A DNA stretch of 64,000 bases from Bacteroidia bacterium (GCA_033391075.1 JAWPMV010000001.1:3782001-3846000); one strand, 5' to 3'; shown: positions 35,195 to 44,531, counted from the stretch's first letter. Made by a program: numbers and translations. The notes: generated by a model not told the origin, from the letters alone.

Positions 35195-36970
35195 TTACTC
35201 AACTACCACCATCCGATAAACTTGCCCTCCTTCAAATCCCATTTGCAACATATAATGGCCTGGAATCAATCCCGCTACGGAAATCTCTGAGGTGAATTGC
35301 TCTCCATTTAAAAGCGTTCGCCCCTGCAAATCCAACAAACGGTAGAACAGGAATTTCGATTCATTTTCTCCCACATCCAGCTTAAGGAGGTCTTTTGCGG
35401 GATTGGGATATACCAAAATCGCATCATGGCTCAGTAACTCATTGATAGAAGTAGTCAAAGAATAAGGATCGCTCCCATTATTGAATTCATCGATATTGCT
35501 AATGCCATCATTATCGGGATCGTCATTAGGGCCGTAAGTATAGGTGAGTAGATTGATAAATTCCCAGCTATCATCCAGTCCATCATCATCTACATCATTG
35601 CCTGTGCCGGAGAAATTGGGATGTGAAGGATCGAGGGAAGGCATACGTGCGCCTACATCTCGTAGGTGATTACGGAGTTTTACCCGAAGGTCATATTCAT
35701 TGGCGGGCAATGAAGCCGAAAGGTCATTGGACTCACTTATATCATTGGCGAGATCGTAGAGGTAGAAATTTCCGGTCTCGTACTCTGCGATCATTTTATA
35801 GTCTCCTTCCACAATGGTCGAACGTGGAGTCTTTGCCGGATTGTTTTCATAGTGTGGAGAATGAAAATAAATAGGCTTGGCTGGATTAGGAGTACCTCCC
35901 AGCAGTGAAGCGGAAAAATCTTTCCCATCAGTAAGAGCAGGTAAGGCCTGAGTTGAACCACTAAGACTCGCAAGGGTAGGAAAAAGATCATACAGGACTA
36001 TGGCTTCATCATTTCGGCTATCTGCAGGAATATTAGGACCCTTTATGATGAAGGGAACTCGAATACCTCCTTCAAATATGAACGTCTTTCCTCTGCTCAA
36101 AGGAGTATTGGAAGACTGGCCTGCAGAAGCTCCATTATCTGAGGTGAAAATCACATAGGTATTTCCATCAAGGCCGAGATTTGTCAATTCCTGCAAGAGC
36201 ATACCAATACCCGTATCCAAATCCTCCGTCATAGCTGCGTATTCAGGATTTGTATGGGTGCTACCGGCTGCCCGACTGCTGGGATCATTATAAAGATCTA
36301 TCGTAGCCTGCTGGGCCTCTATCCCCGTATGTACCGCGTAGTGGGAAAGTTGCACATAAAAAGGCACGCCATCGTTTTTGGCAGTCTGGATAAAGTTGAT
36401 GGCTTTATTGGTAAGTTCAAAAATGCGTTTGGGATCGCTCTGGGCAACAGTACTCCCTGTATCTCCATCTCCATTGCTGGTACTTCCATCGCTGTCATCA
36501 AATCCATGAGCATTAGGACCTCCATTGCTCAGATGCCATTTGCCATAATGCGCTGTACGATAATTAAGTCCCGTATTCTTCAACCATTCAGCAAAGGTTG
36601 TATCCGCTGTCTTGATTTCTGAATCATTGGATGCAGGCACCAATAATTCTCCTGTTGTCAAACCGTTTCCTGTCGTAGTAGTCTTGGTTCTGGCGGTAGT
36701 CTTTCCCGTCAGTAAACTGGCTCGGGTAGGTGCACATTTAGGTGCAGGTGCATAGGCCTGAGGAAAGATCATTCCATCCTGTGCCAGTGCTTCCAGATTG
36801 GGGGTATAATAAAAATCACTTTTAGTGGCCGGATCATTGGCAAGCATTTGTACAGAGGTCCCGGTCCAACCTAAATCATCTGCAAGGATGACCACAAAGT
36901 TATTCTGCCCTGGCAATAGGTTTACCCAGGATAAGGCGATAAATAAAAAGCTGAAGTAAATTTTAGACAT
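35195..36970 (-). CDS. Exported sulfatase with T9SS type A sorting domain
   Basis: A 591-residue secreted sulfatase. After a signal peptide (residues 1-21) come the Asp pair (ILADDLGW, Asp31/Asp32) and the formylglycine motif CAPTR at Cys79, which must be oxidised by a maturation enzyme. A thrombospondin-3-like Asp-rich linker (DPDNDGISNIDEFNNGSDP) leads to the C-terminal T9SS sorting domain (YPNPAKDLL...LPGHYMLQM). Type IX secretion places it on or outside the outer membrane, where it would remove sulfate esters from algal or animal glycans. The downstream side contains the R1 repeat. Confidence 0.93.
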   Translation of the reverse strand: MSKIYFSFLFIALSWVNLLPGQNNFVVILADDLGWTGTSVQMLANDPATKSDFYYTPNLEALAQDGMIFPQAYAPAPKCAPTRASLLTGKTTARTKTTTTGNGLTTGELLVPASNDSEIKTADTTFAEWLKNTGLNYRTAHYGKWHLSNGGPNAHGFDDSDGSTSNGDGDTGSTVAQSDPKRIFELTNKAINFIQTAKNDGVPFYVQLSHYAVHTGIEAQQATIDLYNDPSSRAAGSTHTNPEYAAMTEDLDTGIGMLLQELTNLGLDGNTYVIFTSDNGASAGQSSNTPLSRGKTFIFEGGIRVPFIIKGPNIPADSRNDEAIVLYDLFPTLASLSGSTQALPALTDGKDFSASLLGGTPNPAKPIYFHSPHYENNPAKTPRSTIVEGDYKMIAEYETGNFYLYDLANDISESNDLSASLPANEYDLRVKLRNHLRDVGARMPSLDPSHPNFSGTGNDVDDDGLDDSWEFINLLTYTYGPNDDPDNDGISNIDEFNNGSDPYSLTTSINELLSHDAILVYPNPAKDLLKLDVGENESKFLFYRLLDLQGRTLLNGEQFTSEISVAGLIPGHYMLQMGFEGGQVYRMVVVE

Positions 36971-37102
36971 AGATTATTCCCTGAATGAAGTATTTTAGAA
37001 GCTTGGAAAGGATACTTTATATAGGTTTAGACTATTTTCCTAAGAAAATCCTTCCCCACTCCAAGAGAATGTCAACTTAAAGAGGAGAAGCAGATATCCA
37101 AA

Positions 37103-38212
37103 ATGAATCTTCAGTATAATCTTTTCAATGTACTCATTCTTTTAGGTGCGATTCAGGGCCTTATCCTGTGCATATATTTACTCTTTTTTAGCAAATCACC
37201 CAGATCCACAAAGACAGCCTTTGTACTTTTCCTCTTTTCTCTTGCTTACATTAACCTCTACTATGCCTTATTAGACATAGATTTTTTTGCCATTTTCCGG
37301 CCTTTGCATATCCTTCCTATTCCGGCCAAATGGCTGTTGGGACCAGGCATTTATATCTATGTAAAATCATTAGTTCAAGCAGATAGAGGCTTAAAACAAA
37401 AAGACTGGCTCTTGTTTTTGCCTGCATTTCTCATCAATCTTCCCTATTATTATTGGTTTGCGATAGCCTGGAAAGAAGGGAGCTACCGCATCGTACGTGT
37501 GGTCATTGAAACGGATTTTTTTCGCTACAATGAGGTCTTTTCTATTCTATTCAATCTGTTCATCCTGCTTTATTTGCTTGCCTGGATAGATAACCAAAGA
37601 AAGCTCCATTCCTTTACTACCAAATCCTCCCGAAGATTCGGCATCCTTAACAGCATCCTGTTGATTTGCTTGCTCATTTTTTGCCTGAATCTGGAACTGG
37701 TCGCTATCGATCTTCTTGCCCATGATGGCAAGGAAACCCGTCGATGGTATTATAGTCTCTGGATCCTCCACACCTTATTCATCTATGGAATTGGTTTTCT
37801 TGGATTTTCTAAAGCCGAGGCATTACTTCAGCCTATGAAAATGCAGGCAAATGAGGATGAAAACTCAGATTTATTAAATGCTTTGGACCTCTTGATGAAA
37901 GAGGAAAAACTTTTCAGAAATCCTGAACTTCGAATTGCAGAAATCGCCATGAAGTTGGAAAGCAGTCCGCGAGAATTATCCCGACAAATCAATTCCGCCC
38001 TCCACTGCAATTTTTCTACCTATGTAAACCGATATCGCATTCAGGAAGTCAAAGAAAAACTCCTCTCAGAAGCCTTCGAAAAATATACCCTTCAGCATCT
38101 GGCCCATGAAGCAGGTTTCAAATCCAAATCCTCCTTCCATGAGAGTTTCAAGGCTGAAACCGGCATGACTCCCTCTGCATTTAGGAAAAAAGCCATAAAA
38201 GGCAGGAATTAG
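37103..38212 (+). CDS. AraC-type regulator with membrane-spanning N-terminal half
   Basis: A 369-residue regulator of the same layout as the one at 13746: about six membrane helices in residues 1-240, then an AraC DNA-binding domain (LRIAEIAMKLESSPRELSRQ, LQHLAHEAGFKSKSSFHESF, and TPSAFRKKA at the end). It is divergent from the sulfatase gene (132 bp apart) and just upstream of the erythromycin-esterase-like gene; either could be a target. The sensed signal is unknown. Confidence 0.88.
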   Translation: MNLQYNLFNVLILLGAIQGLILCIYLLFFSKSPRSTKTAFVLFLFSLAYINLYYALLDIDFFAIFRPLHILPIPAKWLLGPGIYIYVKSLVQADRGLKQKDWLLFLPAFLINLPYYYWFAIAWKEGSYRIVRVVIETDFFRYNEVFSILFNLFILLYLLAWIDNQRKLHSFTTKSSRRFGILNSILLICLLIFCLNLELVAIDLLAHDGKETRRWYYSLWILHTLFIYGIGFLGFSKAEALLQPMKMQANEDENSDLLNALDLLMKEEKLFRNPELRIAEIAMKLESSPRELSRQINSALHCNFSTYVNRYRIQEVKEKLLSEAFEKYTLQHLAHEAGFKSKSSFHESFKAETGMTPSAFRKKAIKGRN

Positions 38213-38328
38213 GATGGTCTAGCCCTTTTTGAAATAAGTACGGATTTCTGAATAGCGGACAATTCAAGGGTAAATTTCCTATACTTTCTGCCGTAGAGCT
38301 TCGAATATTGGAGAAAAAGCAAAAGATT

Positions 38329-39597
38329 ATGAACAAGTATTTTTTATTTCTCCTACTTACATTTTCCCTTCCATTTTCATATGCCCAGGACAAATCATGG
38401 CTTGAAAATGAGGTACATCAAATCAACTCTATAGATGAGGAAGACTATGAGGATCTGAGTTTCCTTAAAGAAGAGTTGAAAGGAAAGCGCATTGTCCAAT
38501 TGGGCGAAAGTTCCCACGGCATTGGAGACTACTATCACCTCAAAAGTCGCCTGGTCAAATACCTGCATCAGGAGCTGGGCTATGAAGTCCTGGCGATGGA
38601 AGGAGGCTTTGGGGATATCAATCTCGCCAATGTGGATAGAGATGCTTTGGATGCAAAGACCTTGATGCAAAAAACCCTCTTCGGCAATTTTCAGAATGAA
38701 GGCATGTTGGCTGCTTATCAATACCTCAAGCAGGTTTCGAATAGCGATAGACCGCTGGAATTAGCCGGTTTCGACTGCCAATCTTCCTCCTCCTATTTTC
38801 CAACATTTATGGGCAAGCTTCTGAAGGAATATGATCCACAATTGGCAGAGCGATTTGGAGAAGAATTCAAAAGTTCCTTTAGCCTTTATCATGAAACGAA
38901 AGACAGCGCAAAAATCATGAAAAGCATTCGGCAAAATGCGGGCTTGTATACAGCAATTCGAACTTTCCTTCAAGAACATAAAAGCGAGATAAAAAAGAGT
39001 TATCCTGATCATCCCCAGCTCATCCCTATTCTACTTCAAAGTCTGGATAGCTTTGAGGCCTATTGGGACTTTAGTTTTCACGACCTCAGCATCTTCAAGA
39101 ATAGCAATATCCGGGATGAATTGATGGCGAAAAACCTCATCTGGCTGGCCGAGCATGTTTATCCACATAAAAAAATTATCCTTTGGGCACACAATGGACA
39201 TGTTCAAAAAGGAGAAGCCAGTTGGACCAATCCTGATGGAGTAAAACCCCGATTGCAAGGAGAACTCCTCGATAAATATTTTGGAAATGAGAATTATGTA
39301 ATCGGTATTTTTTCTATTCGGGGAGAAACTTACCAGCACTGGACTCAATCCTACATTTCCTTTGATCATCGGGACAAGGATCATTTAGCAGAATACAAGT
39401 TCAAAGACTTAGCAGGTCAAATTCATTATCTCCCTCTTTCTCAGATCAGCAAAACCAAAGCAAATAAATGGCTCTTCAAACCTATAACAGTCTACCAGGT
39501 AGAGACAGGAGGTGAATTCCAGGTTGATCCCTGGGTAGAATTGTATGATGCTGTCATCGTACTGGATAAGGTAAAACGCCCCAAATATTTCCATTAA
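38329..39597 (+). CDS. Erythromycin esterase-like protein, exported
   Basis: A 422-residue protein from ATG 38329 (the TTG at 38308 would put seven charged residues before the signal peptide MNKYFLFLLLTFSLPFSYA). It carries the erythromycin-esterase/EreA-like motifs: ESSHGIGDYYHLKSRL, VLAMEGGFGD and WAHNGHVQKGE, where the His and Glu residues form the catalytic pair. Most environmental homologues have no shown macrolide activity, so resistance should not be assumed. It follows the membrane AraC gene by 116 bp. Confidence 0.85.
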   Translation: MNKYFLFLLLTFSLPFSYAQDKSWLENEVHQINSIDEEDYEDLSFLKEELKGKRIVQLGESSHGIGDYYHLKSRLVKYLHQELGYEVLAMEGGFGDINLANVDRDALDAKTLMQKTLFGNFQNEGMLAAYQYLKQVSNSDRPLELAGFDCQSSSSYFPTFMGKLLKEYDPQLAERFGEEFKSSFSLYHETKDSAKIMKSIRQNAGLYTAIRTFLQEHKSEIKKSYPDHPQLIPILLQSLDSFEAYWDFSFHDLSIFKNSNIRDELMAKNLIWLAEHVYPHKKIILWAHNGHVQKGEASWTNPDGVKPRLQGELLDKYFGNENYVIGIFSIRGETYQHWTQSYISFDHRDKDHLAEYKFKDLAGQIHYLPLSQISKTKANKWLFKPITVYQVETGGEFQVDPWVELYDAVIVLDKVKRPKYFH

Positions 39598-39672
39598 TCG
39601 ACCAAAGCTGAAACTTTCGCTGGCGCATAGCGAACAATCACATAGACCTTAACACCCTAACAATTAGTTCAA

Positions 39673-41133
39673 ATGCGCATACAACAACTACTATTAATTA
39701 GCCTGACCATTCTTTTATGGTCCTGTAAAGCCGAAGTTCAGGAAAAAGATTATTCAGAGGCCATCCAGTATATGGAAAACAAACTTCTGGGTGGTGTTGT
39801 CATCGAAGGAGAAGAACCAAAACGCTTCACCCTCGAGGAAAGAATGAACGAATTCAAAGTTCCGGGAATTAGCATTGCTTTTTTTGAGGAAGGAGAGATC
39901 AAGTGGGCGAAAGCCTACGGATATGCAGATAAAGAGGGGGCAAGAAACGTGAATGTAAATACCTTATTCCAGGCTGCCTCCATTAGCAAGCCTGTAGCGG
40001 CCTCAGCAGCCCTAACGCTAGTCCAAGAAGGCATATTGGATCTGGATACGGATGTAAATAGCTATCTGGATGGATGGCAAATAGAGGAGAATAAGTTTAC
40101 GGAAAATGAAAAAGCCAGCCTCAGAAGACTAGTCTCCCACAATGCGGGTCTGACCGTACATGGATTCAGAGGATATGCTAAAGGAGAAGCTGTACCCTCT
40201 ACCCTTCAGATACTGGCCGGAGAAAAACCTGCCAATTCACCCAAAATATTTCCCGACACCTTACCGGGAGCCATCTATCGATATTCGGGAGGAGGATATA
40301 CGGTTATGCAAAAATTCATGGAAGACCAGACTGGAGAAAGTTTTGCAGATTTATTAAAAGAAAGGGTCCTGGATAAAACCGGCATGAAAAATAGTACCTA
40401 TCGACAGCCCTTACCGAAAGAAATGCATCCAATAGCAGCTCATGGATACAGAGCCAATGGAGAAAAAGTGGAAGGCGATTGGCATACCTATCCCGAGCAA
40501 GCAGCAGCCGGGCTTTGGACCACTCCTTCAGATCTGGCTCACTTTGCGATCAGTGTCCAAAATGCCTATCAAGGAAGTACTTCAGAATTCATCAGTCCGG
40601 AAACCGCTAAAGAGATGCTAACCGCTCAAGCCAAAAATCATGGCTTGGGACCTGGTCTTACCATTCATGGAGATACCCTTTGGTTTGGACATGGAGGAGC
40701 CAATGAAGGATTCCGCTGTCAGCTTTTCGCCAATGTAAATCCCTTCAATTATCAGGGAGTCGCCATCATGACCAATAGCGATCAGGGCAGTGCCGTAGCA
40801 TTCGAAATGCTCCTGGCCTTATCCGAATATTATGGATGGGACATTGTGAAGCCCAGAAGAAGGAAAGCCATTTCTATTGATAAAGAAGCTTTACAGAAGT
40901 TCATCGGGCATTATTTCTACCAAGAGGAATATCAGATGGATATTTATATGGGAGAAAATGGGCACCTCCAGATGCACCAAATCTGGGACGATCAGACCAT
41001 AGAATTAAGGGCTACAGAGGAATTAAAATTTTTCGAAGTCACCACAGGCATTTACCTCGATTTTATCATGTCTGAGGATGGTAAGATCACGCAGGTTGAA
41101 TCAAATGGGTTCACCGCTAAAAAAACAGAATAA
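39673..41133 (+). CDS. Serine hydrolase, class C beta-lactamase family lipoprotein
   Basis: A 486-residue lipoprotein (LLWSCKAE, Cys18). The S-x-x-K motif is ASISKP (Ser103, Lys106); a YSG triad (YRYSGGGYTV) replaces the usual YxN; and the third motif is GHGGANEGF. The layout fits the beta-lactamase-related hydrolases/peptidases (PBP4*-like), not a clinical AmpC. A smaller C-terminal domain (about residues 400-486) is probably the added all-beta part seen in this group. A terminator hairpin follows at 41176-41210. Confidence 0.88.
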   Translation: MRIQQLLLISLTILLWSCKAEVQEKDYSEAIQYMENKLLGGVVIEGEEPKRFTLEERMNEFKVPGISIAFFEEGEIKWAKAYGYADKEGARNVNVNTLFQAASISKPVAASAALTLVQEGILDLDTDVNSYLDGWQIEENKFTENEKASLRRLVSHNAGLTVHGFRGYAKGEAVPSTLQILAGEKPANSPKIFPDTLPGAIYRYSGGGYTVMQKFMEDQTGESFADLLKERVLDKTGMKNSTYRQPLPKEMHPIAAHGYRANGEKVEGDWHTYPEQAAAGLWTTPSDLAHFAISVQNAYQGSTSEFISPETAKEMLTAQAKNHGLGPGLTIHGDTLWFGHGGANEGFRCQLFANVNPFNYQGVAIMTNSDQGSAVAFEMLLALSEYYGWDIVKPRRRKAISIDKEALQKFIGHYFYQEEYQMDIYMGENGHLQMHQIWDDQTIELRATEELKFFEVTTGIYLDFIMSEDGKITQVESNGFTAKKTE

Positions 41134-41175
41134 TACGGCCAGGCTCTTTTGAGCAGAAGAAAAATTCTTTAGACT

Positions 41176-41210
41176 TGTAGGTGAGGATAATAATCTTCAC
41201 CTACATTTTT
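41176..41210 (+). terminator. Terminator-like hairpin just before SDR start codon
   Basis: TGTAGGTGA (41176-41184) and TCACCTACA (41197-41205) form a perfect 9 bp stem with a 12 nt loop, followed by five T. The T-tract ends only 10 nt before the SDR ATG at 41221, leaving no room for a promoter between; the hairpin may therefore be an attenuator or part of the SDR leader. Confidence 0.7.
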
Positions 41211-41220
41211 ATTCAAGCAT

Positions 41221-41823
41221 ATGAAAATCTTAATCATTGGCGGAAAGGGTACTATCGGAAAAAGAGTGGTCGCTGCCCTGGAGTCGGAGCACGAACTTAT
41301 CATCGGTGGGAGGAAAAATGCAGATGTGGAAGTAGACATTGCTGACAGTTCATCTATCGAAGCTATGTACAAGCAAGTCGGCAAAGTAGATGCTGTTATC
41401 TGTATAGGCGGAGAGGCGAAATGGGCAAAAATGAAAGACCTTAGTGAAGAAGATTATTATATAGGGATTCGTTCCAAGCTTATGGGACAGGTAAATCTCG
41501 TCAGACAGGGAGTACAAAACCTCAATCCTAATGGATCTTTCATATTGTCTACGGGTATTCTGGCGGATGATCCCGTACCCATGACGAGCAGTGCTGCCAT
41601 GGTCAATGGAGCGATCCATAGTTTCGCCCAGGCCGCTGCCTTAGAACTGGAAGAGGGCAAACGCCTCAATGTGGTTTCTCTGGGTTTAGTTGCTGATTCT
41701 GCCGATAAGTACAAAGATTACTTTCCGGGCCATAATCCGGTTCCGATGGATGAGGCGGTGAATGCATACATCAAGGCTTTACGAGGTCGTATGAATGGGC
41801 AGATCATTCGTCATTATAGATAA
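41221..41823 (+). CDS. Short-chain dehydrogenase/reductase family protein
   Basis: A 200-residue Rossmann-fold protein. The N-terminal GGKGTIGKRV is the dinucleotide-binding G-x-x-x-G-x-G motif; the active-site region VNGAIHSFAQAAALELEEG resembles the atypical short SDRs in which the YxxxK pair is not obvious. Length is at the lower end of the family. The catalytic reaction is unknown. The start directly after the hairpin at 41176-41210 is supported because the glycine motif begins within the first ten residues. Confidence 0.85.
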   Translation: MKILIIGGKGTIGKRVVAALESEHELIIGGRKNADVEVDIADSSSIEAMYKQVGKVDAVICIGGEAKWAKMKDLSEEDYYIGIRSKLMGQVNLVRQGVQNLNPNGSFILSTGILADDPVPMTSSAAMVNGAIHSFAQAAALELEEGKRLNVVSLGLVADSADKYKDYFPGHNPVPMDEAVNAYIKALRGRMNGQIIRHYR

Positions 41824-41861
41824 TTTCTTTTGAGATTTGTATACTTTTTTAGGTAGATGTT

Positions 41862-41947
41862 CATACTTTTTTTAGAAAAAAGTATGGCAAAAAAGCGCAG
41901 AGCCCAAAGCCAGCCGCAATGCCGCCCCGTCTCCCTATGGGCTCTGC
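41862..41947 (-). repeat. Two-hairpin element, copy 0
   Basis: Read on the minus strand: arm GCAGAGCCCA, 31 nt core containing GGCATTGCGGCTGGC, complementary arm TGGGCTCTGC (plus-strand 41938-41947 and 41897-41906), a 10 nt linker GCTTTTTTGC, then hairpin CATAC-T6-CT-A7-GTATG (41862-41886). The arm pair is a perfect 10 bp complement. Same layout as copies at 44447, 46667 and 50728. Confidence 0.75.
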
Positions 41948-42086
41948 AGGGCCAGCGCTCTTGGGTAGAGGGCTGGGTAGGGCTGGGAAGATTTAGCATA
42001 TTCCTACCCTAACACCCTAACACTTTTCCCCTTCCTACCGAGGCGCTTAGGATTGCGGGCTGCTTTAAAATCTTGCCGGTTTTTGG

Positions 42087-42112
42087 GTACCTTTTTTCCG
42101 CAAAAAAGGTAC
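42087..42112 (+). repeat. Hairpin related to the two-hairpin element (degenerate copy)
   Basis: GTACCTTTTTT, CCGC, AAAAAAGGTAC forms a perfect 11 bp stem. The preceding bases GGATTGCGGGCTGC (about 42050) resemble the element core, and TTTTTGG the linker, but the first arm pair is missing. The 443 bp gap 41824-42266 holds copy 0, this hairpin and octamer AACACCCT repeats; otherwise it is featureless. Confidence 0.45.
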
Positions 42113-42266
42113 GGAAGATCAAAAAAACAGAACCTAAATAAAGTAAGGCAACCTTAGCATTCCTGAGATCAAACAAAAAGGAGAAAAGTCTGATTTTTGC
42201 CCCTTAATCCTCCTCTATGTATATTCAACGATTCATTGAACAACAATCTAAGCTACTATAACTAAC

Positions 42267-43922
42267 ATGGAATTTCTAGAAATCATTCGAGTCGCGATTA
42301 ATGACGCACTGGAATACCCGCTCCTGGTCATGCTGCTGGGTACGGGTATTTTTCTTACCGTGCGTTTGGGTTTTATCCAGTTTCGCCGTTTAGGACATGG
42401 CATCGCAGTTACTCGCGGAAAATATGACGACCCCAATGATCCCGGGGACGTAACTCACTTTCAGGCCCTAACCACAGCCCTTTCTGCTACCGTAGGTATC
42501 GGGAATATTGCAGGGGTGGCCATCGCCATTCATTGGGGAGGACCCGGAGCTGTATTTTGGATGTGGATGACGGCCCTTTTGGGTATGGCAACCAAGTTTA
42601 CCGAGGTTACCCTGGCCCAGAATTTCCGGGAAGTTGAGAACTCTGATAACAAATTAGTGGGAACCGTATCCGGTGGCCCTATGTACTATATCGAAAGAGG
42701 TCTTGGAAAGAAATGGAAGCCTCTGGCTATGTTTGTAGCATTTGCCCTGGGTTTGACCGCTTTCTTTACCGGAAATGCTGTTCAGGCAAATACGGTTTCG
42801 GACCTCATGTCTGCAGAATTCGGAGTTCCCGTTTGGATCACAGGTCTGGTAACTATGGCACTTGTGGGTACGGTAATCTTCGGAGGTATCTCTCGGATTG
42901 GTAAAGTAACCGGAATTTTGGCTCCTGCCATGGCGGGTATCTATGTATTGGGAGGATTGATCATCATCATCATGAACTTCTCAGGAGTTATTCCTGCATT
43001 TACTTCCATTTTCACTGAAGCCTTTAACCCAACCGCTGGAGTAGCTGGGGTCGGAATCGGTGTATTTATCCAAACCATGCTTTGGGGGGTAAAACGAGGA
43101 CTTTTCTCCAATGAAGCGGGTCAGGGTTCAGCGCCTATTGCTCACTCTGCTGCAAAAACTGACGAACCAGTATCCGAAGGGGTTGTTGCCCTATTGGAGC
43201 CTTTCATCGATACCATCATCATCTGTTCGATTACCGCTCTGGTAATTCTAACCACAGGGGTTTGGAACAAAACTACTCCTACACAGATTGTCATGGACTC
43301 CGGGGACATTAGCTATGTAGCAGCTGATGCCAAGGGCTATGAAGGTCTGGAAGCTCCCGCAGAAATCCTCATTGAAGATGGAAATTTTGCAGAAGGAAGC
43401 TCAATCCTGATGGCCTGGCATGAAGCGCCCATCGAAAAATTCTTCCTGGATGAAGAAATGAATCAGCCTTTTAGCGGAAAATTGGTTCCGGGCGAAGCAT
43501 CAGCAGTTGCCAGTGATGGAAGTAAGCATGAAGCCCTGTATGGATTGGCATTTGAAAATGCTGCACCCCTCACAGCTCTTGCCTTCTCTCAGGAACTGGG
43601 AAGTATTGGTAATTATATCGTTATCCTCTGTGTATTCCTCTTTGGTATTTCTACAGCCATTTCCTGGAGTTACTACGGAGACCGTTGTGCTAACTACCTA
43701 TTCGGACAAAAAGCTATAATCCCATACAAAGCCCTCTTCCTCGGCATGCACTTCATTGGAGCCGTAGCTTCTCTGAATGTTATCTGGGATTGGGGAGATA
43801 CAGCGCTTTCATTGGTAACCATCCCCAACGTATTCGCGCTCTTGCTGCTATCAGGTACGGTAAAGAAACTTACCGACGACTACTTTGATAATAAGCCTTA
43901 TTTGAAGCATAAGAAGGATTAA
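42267..43922 (+). CDS. Sodium:alanine/glycine symporter (AGCS family)
   Basis: A 551-residue secondary transporter with about 10-11 membrane helices. Family signatures are ALSATVGIGNIAGVAIAIHW and GRVKRGLFSNEAGQGSAPI-type text (here WGVKRGLFSNEAGQGSAPIA). It imports alanine or glycine with sodium. It is about 70-100 residues longer than the usual 450-480; the extra length is a hydrophilic insertion between helices at residues 343-435, which looks exposed. Downstream lies a 19 bp perfect inverted repeat. Confidence 0.9.
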   Translation: MEFLEIIRVAINDALEYPLLVMLLGTGIFLTVRLGFIQFRRLGHGIAVTRGKYDDPNDPGDVTHFQALTTALSATVGIGNIAGVAIAIHWGGPGAVFWMWMTALLGMATKFTEVTLAQNFREVENSDNKLVGTVSGGPMYYIERGLGKKWKPLAMFVAFALGLTAFFTGNAVQANTVSDLMSAEFGVPVWITGLVTMALVGTVIFGGISRIGKVTGILAPAMAGIYVLGGLIIIIMNFSGVIPAFTSIFTEAFNPTAGVAGVGIGVFIQTMLWGVKRGLFSNEAGQGSAPIAHSAAKTDEPVSEGVVALLEPFIDTIIICSITALVILTTGVWNKTTPTQIVMDSGDISYVAADAKGYEGLEAPAEILIEDGNFAEGSSILMAWHEAPIEKFFLDEEMNQPFSGKLVPGEASAVASDGSKHEALYGLAFENAAPLTALAFSQELGSIGNYIVILCVFLFGISTAISWSYYGDRCANYLFGQKAIIPYKALFLGMHFIGAVASLNVIWDWGDTALSLVTIPNVFALLLLSGTVKKLTDDYFDNKPYLKHKKD

Positions 43923-43929
43923 GAAGAAT

Positions 43930-43990
43930 GTGTTATAGTTTTGTAGTGTTATAGTTAGTTCCTTATTTAGGCACTACAAAACTATAACAC
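43930..43990. repeat. Perfect 19 bp inverted repeat after symporter gene
   Basis: GTGTTATAGTTTTGTAGTG (43930-43948) and CACTACAAAACTATAACAC (43972-43990) are exact complements with a 23 nt loop. The left arm resembles the R4 arm GTGTTCTAGTATTCTTGTG (15 of 19 positions). It lies 7 nt after the symporter stop and 22 nt before the glyoxalase gene. The arms could act as a terminator, but there is no T-tract. Confidence 0.7.
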
Positions 43991-44012
43991 TACAACACTT
44001 AAACACTGTCCT

Positions 44013-44402
44013 ATGAAAATCGAACACCTCGCCATCTGGGTAAAGGAGCTAGAAACTATGCGAGCCTTTTACGAAAAATACCTGGGTGCCACGGCCGGGG
44101 ATAAGTATCATAATCCCACAAAAAATTTCACCTCCTACTTCCTTTCCTTTGCTGAAGGAAGCCGCCTGGAACTCATGCACAAGCCTGAGATTCCCGATTT
44201 GATGAATGCACATGAAACCCAACACATAGGTTTCATTCATTTCGCCATGTCTGTAGGCAGCAAGGAAAAGGTAGACAGCCTGACCGAAGAATTGAGGAAA
44301 GATGGCTATGTCATCGAAGGAGAGGCCCGAACCACCGGAGACGGTTATTACGAAAGCCTCATCCTCGATCCCGAAAATAACCGAATAGAGCTAACTGTAT
44401 AG
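44013..44402 (+). CDS. Glyoxalase/VOC superfamily protein
   Basis: A 129-residue protein of the vicinal oxygen chelate fold. It begins KIEHLAIWVKELETMRAFYEK, shows SRLELMH in the middle, and ends GYYESLILDPENNRIELTV, the usual two beta-alpha-beta-beta-beta half-modules with metal-ligand positions His5, Glu (in ELMH), and Glu near the end. Members are lactoylglutathione lyases, dioxygenases or fosfomycin-type proteins; no further assignment is possible. Confidence 0.85.
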   Translation: MKIEHLAIWVKELETMRAFYEKYLGATAGDKYHNPTKNFTSYFLSFAEGSRLELMHKPEIPDLMNAHETQHIGFIHFAMSVGSKEKVDSLTEELRKDGYVIEGEARTTGDGYYESLILDPENNRIELTV

Positions 44403-44446
44403 AACCTACAAGGAGTCTCCTACTCATCTGTAGGCGCGCCGGAGAT

Positions 44447-44531
44447 GAAACGAGCAATTAGGGGACGGAATGTGCGTTGGCCTTCTCTGCTCGTTTCGAT
44501 TTTTTACTCCACTTTTTTCTAAAAAAAGTGG
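44447..44531 (+). repeat. Two-hairpin element, copy 1
   Basis: Arm GAAACGAGCA (44447-44456), 31 nt with core GGAATGTGCGTTGGC, arm TGCTCGTTTC (44488-44497), linker GATTTTTTACT, second hairpin CCACTTTTTT-CT-AAAAAAAGTGG (44509-44531). The 5' flank GGCGCGCCGGAGAT resembles that of copy 2. The element ends 22 nt before the amylase start codon at 44554. Confidence 0.8.
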
